From positions 23,431,169-23,495,168 of the forward strand of contig NC_053126.1 in the NCBI RefSeq assembly GCF_010015445.1: a DNA stretch of 64,000 nt. Direction: 5' to 3'. Under the pieces are notes generated by a model. It was not told the origin of the DNA, did not search any database, and was given only the letters and a program-made list of their open reading frames with translations. This stretch comes from Perca fluviatilis (lineage: Eukaryota > Chordata > Actinopteri > Perciformes > Percidae). Shown here piece after piece: positions 10,956 through 21,437 of this stretch; positions within the stretch are counted from its first letter, which is position 1; every line of letters begins with the position of its first letter. The position numbers and the translations under genes were made by a program.

Positions 10956-11689
10956 AGAAACTATGCACCATAGCTGTAAATCGCTAAAATTGTGAAAATT
11001 AATGAATAGTTTATGATCAGGACTGAATTTAGTTAAAAGATTAAACTCAGTTAAAGTGGAAAGTGACACAGACATTTGTAGACATCAGAGCAACCATTTA
11101 AAGAGATGCGCGAGGGTTAAGCACCAATCTGTCTACGTATACAGCATTGAAACACTACAAACATGGAAAATGGAGAAAACAAGACACCTGCGGATTCTCA
11201 AGCAAAATCAAGACTTTCAAATGAAGCAGTGCAGTCACAATGCAATCTGATAAAAGGGATTGCCTAAAATCTCCTGAGTTTACTTTTGATCTCCCGTCTC
11301 CGTCTCTGTCTCCTGACACCCACAAAGTTGAGTCTTTTCTCTCAAAATACAGCGCTCCGAGCTCATTCTTGGAACAGATCTTATCAACACAGTATTTGTT
11401 TCTTCTCTAGCAACAGAGCGCTGCAGAATAATGTTAACAATCAGACGACCTGAACCAGGTCAAAGAAAACATTTGGCTTCTCTGTGTTCCCGGTTGTTCT
11501 AACTTCAATCCAGTCAGCATGGTCGGATAGCTGTCAGGTCAGGTCTGCCTCAGGCTGTTTTATTAGACTGACTGGACCAGGATCCCTGTAATGCTGAGCT
11601 CATTATGTTTAATTGTGTTGGATTTAAACAATGTGCGATCGGTTGTGTTGAAGTCTGGAATTTCAAACTTCAGCTTGTTAGGCTTTTGC
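10956..11689. other. Intergenic, no gene seen
   Basis: No exon, RNA gene or named repeat is recognised. Confidence 0.35.
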
Positions 11690-11867
11690 TTTGTTGTTCT
11701 GTACTGTTACTTGAGGTTCTAGTACTTTCCATCTGAAGAGACTTTCTACTTTTCCACCACTGCATTTCAGAGGGAATTATTGTACTTTTGAATCTACTAC
11801 ATTCAACTGGAGGCTGAAGTCAGTACATTGTACCTGCTTTGCAAATTCAGATTTAACATCCAAGAAT

Positions 11868-12265
11868 TATTTTTTTTAAACAATCTGTTCTTACAAAATT
11901 ACATCTGTATTCACCTCTTCTGTCCTTTTTTCTTTTATTTATTTATCATTCTCTCCTTCATGTTGTTTTCTAATTTGTTTTTCTTTCTGGACACTTTTCC
12001 TGTATTCCTTGATTTCTTTCTTTTACCATTCAGTTCCTTCCCATGTTTCCTGATGTATTTCTTCTGTTCTACTTTCTTTGCTTCCTTCCATCTGGCATTA
12101 TTCTTTTCCTTCTTTCTTCTGTTTGACTCCTTCTTTCCTTCCTTCCTGTCCTTGATTACTTTATTCTCTTCCTCCCTCTCCCGTATTTATTTGCTTTATT
12201 CCCTCCTTCTGTCCCATCTTTCCTAATTGGATTCCTTGTCTCCCTCCATATCTTTCTTATCTCCT
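11868..12265 (+). repeat. Long pyrimidine-rich tract
   Basis: Nearly 400 bp are strongly biased to C and T on this strand (CTTCC, TTTCT and CCCTCC words), with few purines. The bias gives a spurious 132-codon frame rich in Phe, Leu and Ser. ACTT-rich repeat fragments of the kind at 23690-24005 flank it (about 11690-11830 and 12365-12455). Confidence 0.7.
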
Positions 12266-12269
12266 TAGG

Positions 12270-13239
12270 GAGCTGGTAAAGTAAAGTCTGACATTTGCGC
12301 TCTCACACACAACTTTGCCGGGAAATGTCAAGATAAGTTCAGGGTTGCAGTGCCTGCGTGAAAAGCGGCTTACTTTCTTTTACTTTTGATACTTCAAGAG
12401 TGTTCTACTATGTTAATACTTGCTTTTACTTTTACTTAAAGCGTACGTTTTACATGTAATAGAGTATGTCTCTGTTGTGCTGTAACTAATAAAAAGTACC
12501 ACTTGTCATTTATTGATAAACTAACCTGGCAGCGTGGCCCTGAGTGGAATGACAACCACGTGAGGCACAAAACGTGACGCACACAGCCCCTGCATGAGGT
12601 GCCGGCAGTGTGTAAAGAGGCTAAAGACGCTGGCGGAGAGCACCTGTCAAACTTCATATCAGGTCACTTGTTTTCCAGCTTCAGACTGCCTTCATCTAAC
12701 CTGACATGACAAGCAGGCGGGAGACGCCTCCCATAAATGTGTTACCGATCTGGTCTCAGGGTCCATACTGTACATAGCTGATTGCATGTGTGGTGGTGAT
12801 CTCCCAAAAGTGACAAAGTGTGTTGTAGGTTCTCCTCTGACGCAAGAAAAACATTTTGTTGTAGTGTCTGGTGTCACAGGGATGCATAGCAACACAAATG
12901 CTGCCTATAAATATACATCCACATCCAGGCTATTTTAAACCGAACAGGGTCAAACAGGAGAGTTCAACTTCCTTTTACCACAGAGAATTTATATGTTTAA
13001 TAATTATTTGGAGGACCCAGCAGAGAAGTGAGCGGATGGTTATTTAGTAGATGTGCAAAATGGTAAAATAAATTATGTTAATTAATAACATGACAGGCAA
13101 AAACATTGTTTTTTCATGCACTGGTCAAATTGTGAGATTTTTTTTGAGGCCATTTTGCTTCTATAACATGTATTCTTTCAGATGAGTGGAAAGCAAACAA
13201 TCAAAATGCACATTTAGGCATTTATTTGACTGAACCTCA
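12270..13239. other. Intergenic, no gene seen
   Basis: GC-richer around 12520-12700, AT-rich afterwards. No gene is supported. Confidence 0.4.
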
Positions 13240-13605
13240 CTATTTGCGTCTGTAGATTTCTCCGAAATTATAGGATATAAGTAGCATGGAAATCCAGACC
13301 CAAATCCGAAAGATTAAGGGTCTGGCATTAACACTAGGACCAATCACATCAATTACGGGGTGACGTATCCAGAGCGTACCTATACGCTTAGCTACCAGCG
13401 GAGCTAACTGGTAGATTAAACTCTTGCCGTATCCGGTCGGCAAAATAGCAAAAACGTCCTTCTTGCAAAGGAACGATTCGAGCGCCGTCTTCAGTTCCTC
13501 TTTTAGATAAAAAGCCAAGTCTAACTCGTTCATTGTACGCAAAAGCAAATTGCAAAGCCGTTTCAAACAACTGGTGTTCATCCGTAGCCATCTTGCAATG
13601 TTCAC
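13240..13605 (-). pseudogene. RecQ-like helicase N-terminal fragment, frameshifted
   Basis: Reading on the minus strand, one frame begins MATDEHQLFETALQFAFAY at 13591. A second frame takes over with LKEELKTALESFL, then KDVFAILPTGYGKS and LIYQLAPLVAK. PTGYGKS is a Walker A (motif I) nucleotide-binding loop, and the spacing to SLIYQLAPL is that of RecQ-family DNA helicases. Helicase motifs II-VI are absent and one frame change is needed, so this is not an active enzyme. The 3' side (TACGTCACC.. TGATTGGTC, minus strand) resembles the flank of a second copy at 53971-54100. That suggests the fragment belongs to a dispersed element and is not a lone pseudogene. Confidence 0.6.
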
Positions 13606-13639
13606 TAATGACTTGGACGTCGCAGCGCTGTCGTCATCT

Positions 13640-14629
13640 GTTTAGCTCACCTCTGGCCCGCCTATATCAGATACACCGATGTGATTGGTGCAGCTCGGCT
13701 ACAAGGGCATAGTTAATGAGCATCATTACTGAACGCCAGAGTGACTCGCTGAGCAAATTCAAATTGTGCTCTCGCGAGAACTCTGGATGTAAAGGGAAGG
13801 ATATAAGTATATTTATGTGCTACAAGGTATAATATACTAAAGGTTTGATTAGATATTGTGTCTTAAATAGGGGTTTGTCCGTCTGAGGGCACTAACAAGT
13901 TTGTTTTTCAACTTTGAAATGTTCCGCTCAATATATTTTTGTCACAATTCTTAAAAAAAAAAAATGTAACTTAAGGCATCCTTAAAATCCTCATTTTCAT
14001 TCATCTATGCGTATATCTTTTTTAAAAAAAGTATGTATTTAACAGATATAGGTACATATACAGTATCTTCATCACATTTTTAAAAAGAACATCGATATCA
14101 ATCTCATCTCTTCGAGCGGTATTGATCTTCTCATCTCACTCCAATAATCCAGTATCCATCATCAGGTTCTAATAAACATTCAAACTCATTTTTTCCCCAA
14201 CTGTGAAACTATTGCATGTTTGTGTATCAATGAGTTTATTAAACCACATGACGTCCTGGTAACAGGTAATACATGCAAATGATTACATTGAAACGAAACA
14301 TATGCTACATTTAATATTCTTTACAGTATAGAAGTACACTGGACAATAAGTGATCATCACCCAAAAATTCATTTTGATGTTCCCAATTTGCCAAAACAGG
14401 CAAACCTACTCACAATTCTGGCTGTACCACTTACATTATGTGTTAATAGATAGTTTAATACTGAATATGATGATTATGGTAATCAAAGTGCTTTAAGAGA
14501 GTATGTATTTAGGGTTAAATATTCTCCCTAATATCATGTGCCATCTGATATGCTGACAAGAATATATTGGCAGATTTGAAAGAAAACCCTCATATCAAGT
14601 ACCATACTTCCATAACAGGCCGTTCCTAA
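13640..14629. other. AT-rich DNA downstream of TMEM100
   Basis: No gene is seen. For the minus-strand TMEM100 transcript a possible polyadenylation hexamer (AATAAA on minus) lies at 14235-14240. The true 3' end of that transcript cannot be fixed from sequence alone. Confidence 0.3.
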
Positions 14630-14880
14630 TCAGTCCCTGCGAGATGAATGCTGGGACTTCATAAACAAATATGTCCAAGTTGAAGTGACGTAAATGAGGC
14701 GTGAATCATCGCCCTGGGTTTTTCAGTTTCCCTCTCCTCTCCTGGGCCTTTCAAACCACAATCCCTGCCATTACAATCAACGCCGCCACATCCAACAGCA
14801 GATTAATGGGAGACTTCCTCCTCGTCGCTTCGCACAGTGGTAATTCATTTTAATTATGATACATTCCTTCTGGCTGCGTT
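14630..14880. promoter_or_regulatory. Candidate conserved non-coding block
   Basis: Non-repetitive, with balanced base composition and homeobox-like words (TTAATTATGATAC, GATTAATGGG, TTACAATCAA), about 250-500 bp beyond the TMEM100 stop codon. It could be conserved 3' UTR or an enhancer. This is judged by texture only. Confidence 0.25.
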
Positions 14881-15115
14881 CCCAGCTCGCCAGATGCCCG
14901 ACGTCTGTTTGACAAATAAATCCCTTACAATGTGTTCAAAGCTTTTTAAGTTCTGGGCCTTGAGAGGCTGCGCTCAAAGCCTTTTACAGGTCGGAAATCC
15001 AACACATGCTGGACAACATCTGTCCGCAGCTAGTTCTCCAAAATCTCAAAATTTGGCCTTTTTTTTTTACTTTTTCAGAGTCAGAAGACCAGGATGTGTG
15101 TCCAAGTGCTATAGT

Positions 15116-15514
15116 TCAAGTGAAAATACTCCTCTGGTTGGCGACCAGGGCCGTCTGGCTTTCCCGTCGCCTCTCCTTCTTCCGCTCCAGTCTCATCTTC
15201 CAGCAGACGACGCTGGACGCCAAGAGCACCAGTCCGGCCGAGAGGAGCACCAGGCCGAAGTAAGAGATGGTGGAGCCGTGCGAGTTGAAGCTGTAAGCCA
15301 CGGCGGTGACCACGATGCCGGCGATGAGGACCACCACGCCAAACGGGACGGTGCAGCGGTAGCAGGACAGCTCGGCCCCGCCGGTGGCTGCTGTCAGCTG
15401 GACTTCATTGACCAGGGGGATGTTCACCGTGGCGGCTGCGGGGCGCTCGGGGCCGTTGGCCTTCTCTGGGGTCGCTGGCGTTCTCATGCCGTCCTCATTA
15501 GCTTCTTCTGGCAT
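15116..15514 (-). CDS. tmem100: Transmembrane protein 100
   Basis: One open coding exon gives a 132-residue protein; mammalian TMEM100 is 134. The core (about residues 44-108) is nearly identical to my recollection of mammalian TMEM100, including TAATGGAELSCYRC and AGIVVTAVAYSFNSHGS. Hydrophobic segments at about 54-76 and 85-106 give two membrane passes, with both ends likely cytosolic. A basic run (RKKERRR, 111-117) and the conserved tail ESQTALVANQRS follow. The N-terminal 30 residues are divergent and rich in Pro, Ala and Glu. The ATG at 15514 was chosen because it matches the family length. The frame stays open upstream to an ATG at 15631, but that stretch has no family similarity and contains likely splice acceptors. 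In mammals TMEM100 acts downstream of BMP9/BMP10-ALK1 in endothelium and tunes TRPA1-TRPV1 coupling in sensory neurons. A role here is inferred from homology. PCTP is the divergent neighbour. Confidence 0.95.
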   Translation of the reverse strand: MPEEANEDGMRTPATPEKANGPERPAAATVNIPLVNEVQLTAATGGAELSCYRCTVPFGVVVLIAGIVVTAVAYSFNSHGSTISYFGLVLLSAGLVLLASSVVCWKMRLERKKERRRESQTALVANQRSIFT

Positions 15515-15605
15515 CGCAGGATCAGGGAGCCTTCTGTTAACCAACCACAGATGGTTCCTCGCTGTTGCCCTTTTACCTCTTTCCCTCGCTAGGGTCTCCC
15601 AGCCT
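15515..15605 (-). other. TMEM100 5' UTR and predicted splice acceptor
   Basis: On the minus strand, a pyrimidine-rich run ending CTCCACACAG gives a good 3' splice site (AG at 15604-15605). That leaves about 89 nt of 5' UTR before the start codon. A weaker acceptor (GGTTAACAG, AG at 15534-15535) is also present. Mammalian TMEM100 likewise keeps its whole coding sequence in the last exon. The upstream non-coding exon and promoter could not be located. Confidence 0.5.
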
Positions 15606-16133
15606 GTGTGGAGAAAAAGAAAACCATTCATTCAGATGCAAAGAGTCAAACTTGTTGCACAACACCGGGGCACGCTGGACTTTCCAAAAGAGAGCTTGCA
15701 GATGCTTTTTGTTAGAAATCAAAACACCGCATTTCACAATGCAACAGCACTTTCTGACCGCCACACGCTGATTCAAAGCAGCCTTGCACAATCCCTACCA
15801 GCCGCCTCCTGACCCAGTCGGAGGAGTTGTCTGAATGACGCAGGACCACTCAGCCCTGCACGAGCTGAGACATTCCCTGGAGAGCAAGTGAAATGCAAGG
15901 AGCTTCGAAAATCACCAGCAATTTCACAAGCGCTCATTCTTCCTCCCCTCGCGTCATCTGCGTGGAGAGCTGTGATTAAGACACGGAGTGATAATAAATT
16001 GGAAGTACAGTGTCAGTTAGACTTTCCATCATTGTCAGGGTTTATAAAACTCCTGTTATTTAATCTTTTTTTTTTTTTTTTGTTAAAATAACAGCATTTT
16101 CAAAGGCAGTTCAGAAGTCTGACATGCTCCAGA

Positions 16134-16200
16134 CCAGTGGATGGTTCCCAAACTGGGGGGCAGGCCCCGTCGGTGGGTCATGGCCATAGCTATCACTGAG
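16134..16200 (+). mobile_element. hAT-type 5' end fragment
   Basis: CAGTGGATGGTTCCCAAACT followed by GGGGGGCAGGCCCC resembles the terminal repeat of hAT elements whose ends read CAGTGGTTCCCAAC, as in the complete copy at 56596-57009. No partner end was found. Confidence 0.45.
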
Positions 16201-16327
16201 GTTATGTCGGCTGTATTTTGGGGGAAATGCGGGGGTTAAAGCAACCTGGGTGGAAAATATTACACAAGGTGTGTTTTTAATTGGCTGATTCCATTTTGAT
16301 TCTGATTTTATTCCTGACAGAGCAAAG

Positions 16328-16330
16328 ATG

Positions 16331-16385
<55 letters not shown>
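16328..16385 (+). repeat. (ATA)n microsatellite
   Basis: An unbroken run of about 19 trinucleotide units. Confidence 0.97.
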
Positions 16386-16388
<3 letters not shown>

Positions 16389-18049
16389 GCCAATTTATTG
16401 TTTAGCTATTTTTCCAGCAAAAATGCCAAACATTCGCGCTCTGCAGCTCATCAAATGGGAGTGTTTGATGCTTTTCTTTGTCATGAACTGAATCTCTTTT
16501 GGTTTAAACAAGCAATTTGAATACAACTTTGGGAAATTATAACGTGCCGTTTTCATTATTTTCTGTCATTTTATTGACCAAACGATTAATCGATAACGAA
16601 AATAAGTGGCTGTAAGATGTTTACCAGTTTGGAGAGTTTTGCATCTTTATGATTTTAAATACTATTAAAGCAAAACAATCTAAGAAGAAACAGGCTCAAA
16701 GTGTATAGACAGCTATTCCCTCTACTTAGAAATTAAGTGAAATGTGTTCCTGTGAACATTTAGAGAAACAGAAGCATTAAAGGAGGGGGGAAGGGTCCAA
16801 GATGTGAACAGTTTGATAAAAAAAAAAAGACCTTAAAGTTTCTTCAACTCTAACAGTCCACATTACAGACAATAATAAGTCTGTTTGACAGGTGTGTTAC
16901 ATGCATGTCCAGTGTTTGTTTAGGCTTCTGTAATTAACGACCCGGATAAAGTTATTCTTTTTGATAAATCCTTTACATTTCCAGCATTATTAATCTGCAC
17001 CACCGTCATATAAACTGACGTCATACGGAGCCTGAATAACTGAATGAATTACCTTTAAACCCAAACTACTGCTTGTTAATTGTAGTGAGGTAAACAGACT
17101 TGACATGCTCGACAAGGCTCAGTATAGAAAGAATAAAGGCTAGTTACCTCACAGCCGCTTTCCATGTCGCACAGTCTCCAAAGTCTCTGAGGAAACCCCC
17201 CTCATAAAATATTCAGTCACATTCACCTAATTAAAAGTAAATGTAGATTTTCTTCTGTGTTGAACTCTAGAATAAGCAAGCTTGTCTTTCCGGGCTGGAA
17301 CCTGACTCCCATTCATGAGAAGCGAAGCGTCCCCCTGTGAAGTCCTCGGGTTCAGCGCTGCTCCTCGGACTGCCATCCCCATTAAGAGCAACTATTTCAA
17401 GTATCGATGACTGGAGCGTGAAGTTGAAAACAATAGGGGGAAATACACTTTCCGGTTATGCGTTTCAAAATAAATCTCCCTTTTTTTTTCTTGTTGCTGC
17501 GAGCATTTGTTGCAGTTACTTTCAATTCCTTGGATACAATTATTTTGAAATCAAAATCAATTTATTTCCGTTACTGTTCAGATGGTCACTGGAAGTCCAA
17601 ATTTTATAGGACATTATAGATATGAGGGACAGTAGAAACTCATTCTTTGCACAGTATAGAAATTAACTCACAGTATCATTATATAATATTACTTTTTTTA
17701 TTTCAATTTTTCTCATCACAAGTTTGCAACTAAACGAAATGCAAGATCATTTAGAAACACCTTCACCAATATAACAAATATACAGCATAAAAGTGAACAC
17801 ACGTGCATTATTCACTGCGTGTGCCCTATAACTATCTATGTTGTTCTTATAGTTTATTATATCATATTTGATATGCCTGAGTATGTTTTTTTTCTTTTTC
17901 TTTAATGGAGCCTTCCAGCAAAAGTATTTGGCACGACTGTACTTGTACAACCGACAATTGACATCTTGAAGCTTGAATAAAGGAAAAGACAAAACTACAT
18001 AATGACACACAAACTTATTTTTGTACCTTAAATTTGACTGTGAGAAACT

Positions 18050-18105
18050 GCAACTTAACACTTTCCCTGAGGGGATCAATAAAGTATTCTGATTCTGATT
18101 AAAGG
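18050..18105 (+). repeat. LINE-type 3' tail
   Basis: GAGGGGATCAATAAAGTATT followed by CTGATTCTGATT is the 3' end typical of L2/Rex-like non-LTR elements in fish. No reverse transcriptase coding is left. Confidence 0.6.
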
Positions 18106-18565
18106 GTCAGTCCTGCGATTCAGTATTGCACCTTCATAGAGTTGGTGAACCCACACACAGATACTATTTACCATTTACAATGGAGGTGCTGTATGAAAGC
18201 ACCTTTAGTCTCTATATTGAGCCAAGCTTCAAAAACACTGGATCCTTTACATGTCAACAGGCCACACGTGAAGTAAAAATGCTCGGCTTATACTTTTCAA
18301 CCGGCAGAGGTCAGTGCAGCGAGAATCAGTGTGGAATGGAATGTAACCAGATTTTTTTTTCAAGAGACAAATGTTGAACAAATGTGAAAGAAAATAACTT
18401 GCTGTCAAACACAGTTCATGATATCTGTATTTTCAGGCTGACCACATTCTCCCAGTATGTGAGACGTGTGTGTGTGTGACACACTCAGGGATCAGGGATT
18501 ACATAAATGACCGACAACGCTCATTGATTTACGGTCTAGGCACACTCTGATTTACTGTCTAAGAC

Positions 18566-18614
18566 ACAGCCACACACACACACACACACACACACTCACA
18601 TACACACACGCACA

Positions 18615-18656
<42 letters not shown>
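18566..18656 (+). repeat. (CA)n microsatellite
   Basis: About 90 bp of CA repeats, interrupted by CTCACATA and CGCACA near 18595-18622, forming at least two pure blocks. It is likely polymorphic. Confidence 0.97.
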
Positions 18657-18657
<1 letters not shown>

Positions 18658-19210
18658 GTTTTACACACTGTAACTACATTGCATACACCGTGGTTGTTCC
18701 CTCCCTTCTGTTGCGGGATTTTCTCTCTGTTGCATAACACTGATTATCTCACACAAACAAGTGTGAACAGGAATTAATGTTTGTCATCTCCTTCCCCAAT
18801 CCTAATGAAACAAGTTTCTAATATTCAGGATAATCACTCCGCTCAGCTGACCAGCACACAGTCATTACAGCCAGTCATCTGCTAGACAAGTTCATCATTT
18901 TATTTCAAATCCAACATATTAATCACGCACTAAGGATTTTAGGTCTTTTCTTTTTCATTTCTCTAACCTTACTGTAGTAACAGTAAGGACTGATGGATTT
19001 GACTGCAGGAGTGGGTGTAGTTTGTGTCCATATGACATGTTTCTACTCTCACACCATGCAAACAAATATGGCCACAGTATGTTCTACTTACTTTAGCAAA
19101 GATTCACAAGACTGCTTTCTGTAGTGTATATTCGACTCAAAGGTTACAGGGCAAATAGTTGTTCAAACGTTGGCTATATATTACAAAAAAGCATGAAGTG
19201 TATAATTTAG

Positions 19211-19290
19211 TAAGATAAGATAAGATAAGATAAAATACACCTTTATTGATCCCCAGCAGGGAAATTCGGTTGTTGTGGCAGCCTAAGGAC
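19211..19290 (-). repeat. LINE-type tail with GATAA array
   Basis: Four tandem AAGAT/GATAA units followed by CCTTTATTGATCCCCAGCAG and GGAAATTCGG are a recurrent fish retroelement end, here read in antisense. Truncated. Confidence 0.6.
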
Positions 19291-20089
19291 AAAAAAATAA
19301 ATACAGATTGTAGTGGAAGTTTCTTTTGCAGCAGGGGGGGGGGAATTTCAGAGTTTAGTAAATTGAAACAAATAAGACAGACTGAGACTAGAACCAAGTT
19401 GGGTTTTTGTATTTTATTAAAAAAGATATATTTGCAAATATAGGAGCAACATGATTTCACAAAAGGCCGCAGCCCAGTGTGGAGTCAGTTTCTCAAATGA
19501 GTGAACAAGAACACCAGGCTTTTATGCATCTTCAGAGTGACAGCACACACACACTTGGATTATTATGACGCTACAGTTCTTACAGGCAATCTCATACACA
19601 TGAAGACAATCAGAAAAAACACAAGAGACATCTCGGAGCCATTTCGCCTCCTCCTCCCTGTACGATAGTTTTGGGGTGACCTTGTAGCCCCTATCTGTTC
19701 AGACAAACAGTGCTCACATTATGTTCCAGACTGGAAGTCTCAGCAGTTAGAATCTGCATGTGGGAAATGAGATCAACTCTTTCAGCATTTGTGAGAGAAG
19801 TAAAGTACAAATTAAACATAAAAATATAAGGAATTAGGCTTAAATGTAATTTTCCCATTACAAGATAACCATAGCAAGAAACAGAGATAGATAATTAGAG
19901 GTACATAAACTAAAATAGAATAGAACAAAAATAGAAACTATACAAGAGCATTTGGAGACAAATGACATGGTAAAGTGAAAGTGGTGTGATTAATAACAGC
20001 AGAGTCAACAAGTCTATGCAAACACTCTATCTAAAATATTAACACAATATAATATGGTAGACTACATGTATGACAATGATATACCGTAG

Positions 20090-20460
20090 TATGTGACATG
20101 AGACATAAGATAAGGTGTAGTAGTGTAGTAATATAGTAGCATAGTATAACATAATACACAGTAGAGTACAACAATATAACATACATAGTATAGTATAAGT
20201 TTAGTACAGCAATATAACATAGTATGTACAGTGACGGCTGGTGACTCAAAACATTTGGGAGGAAGAAGGGAAACCAACCCCTGGTGTCATGTTATTTTAT
20301 ACAGGTTGGCTACTTATCTCTTATCTCTACCTTCTTGTGTTCAACAAATGTATGTAGGCTAGTATAACATAGTGTAAGATATAACATATAGGCCTATGTA
20401 GTATAGCACAACAATATACCATATAATTGAGTAGAATATCAAATAGGTATCACATAAGGC
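20090..20460. repeat. Degenerate TAGTATAACA-type satellite
   Basis: Words such as ATAGTATAACATA, TAGTACAGCAATATAACATA and AGTGTAAGATATAACATA recur irregularly. The array is split by about 130 bp of unrelated DNA (20223-20355). It produces AT-rich spurious frames on the minus strand. Confidence 0.6.
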
Positions 20461-20665
20461 TAGTTTCTTGACTTTATTCACAAGAAAGTACTACTAAGTA
20501 TTTGCTTCCCATCTTTGACTGATAGGCTTATTGATAAAATATAAAGAAATACAGCACTGTGCTTGCATCAATCGTGAACTCTTTTATTTTGAAAGTTGTG
20601 ACCGGAAGCCTGGTGTTTGACGCTCTGTGCCTTGTGACAGGTCAAGTGTTGTGAGAGGAGCCGTC

Positions 20666-20794
20666 ATGTCGCTGCAGTTTACGGATGAAGAGTTCAGGAG
20701 CGCGTGGAGGGAGCTGGATGAGCCGCAGCTGGAGGAAGGATGGAAGCTCTTCACCGAGACGATGGGAGTCAAAATCTACCGGCTTCAGGACAAG
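20666..20794 (+). CDS. pctp: PCTP exon 1 (coding part)
   Basis: Residues 1-43, ending IYRLQDK. The donor is AAG|GTATAA, phase 0. No TATA box is obvious just upstream, and the preceding 80 bp are only moderately GC-rich. Confidence 0.93.
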
Positions 20795-21385
20795 GTATAA
20801 AAAAGAGAAAACTGCTGTTTTTACTGCAAGAAGGCGGCTAGTGACTGACTAACTGAATGGAGCGGTATGCGTTTCCTCTGCAGAGCCTGTATCATGCATG
20901 CTATCATCGGTATCATGCCAGTCCTTCTGTAGGAAAAATGATGTTAGATTATTATCTTTATTGGGATTCTTTTTTTTTTTTTGACCACATTAATAAAAAC
21001 ACCAGCATGGATTTCCTAGCGGTCAACATGGGAAATATCCGGAAATTGAGCGTGTGCTGTTGGACTCAAAAACCGGCTCGACCGGTCATACCAAACTCCG
21101 TTTACAAATTGGGCAATTTAATATTGCCTCTCCATTAGGCACGTATGCTTACCTCGTCGAACCTGATTCAATACATTTATGAAATCAGAAAGATCCACTC
21201 TTCAACCCGGCACACACCTGACACATCAAGGCAATAGCTTTTAAATCAAAATAAAACAAAAAAAATGTACTGTAATCTAAAACTCCATAGCTTATATGAA
21301 TTATCTCCATTCCCTCACTGCTCTTAAATTCTATATCTTGGGTGATACATGAAAGCTTGGCAAGTAAATTCAGTTTTGCAATGTG

Positions 21386-21437
<52 letters not shown>

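Larger units (their letters stand above)
15606..20580. other. Intergenic region between TMEM100 and PCTP
   Basis: This 5-kb region must contain the promoters of both divergent genes. It holds a hAT fragment, an ATA microsatellite, two LINE-type tails, a long CA repeat and a degenerate TAGTATAACA-type array. 17150-17450 is a non-repetitive, GC-richer block that may be regulatory. No further gene is seen. Confidence 0.5.

Noticed and set aside
11828..12226. 132-codon frame rich in Phe, Leu and Ser, resembling a membrane protein
   Set aside because: It is produced by the pyrimidine-rich tract; any long C/T run reads as Phe, Leu, Ser and Pro. No start context or domain.
15116..15631. Longer TMEM100 start at 15631 (171 aa)
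   Set aside because: The extra 39 residues have no family similarity, overlap a strong splice acceptor and make the protein much longer than known TMEM100.
18552..18740. Cys/Val repeat peptide
   Set aside because: Translation of the CA/TG microsatellite.
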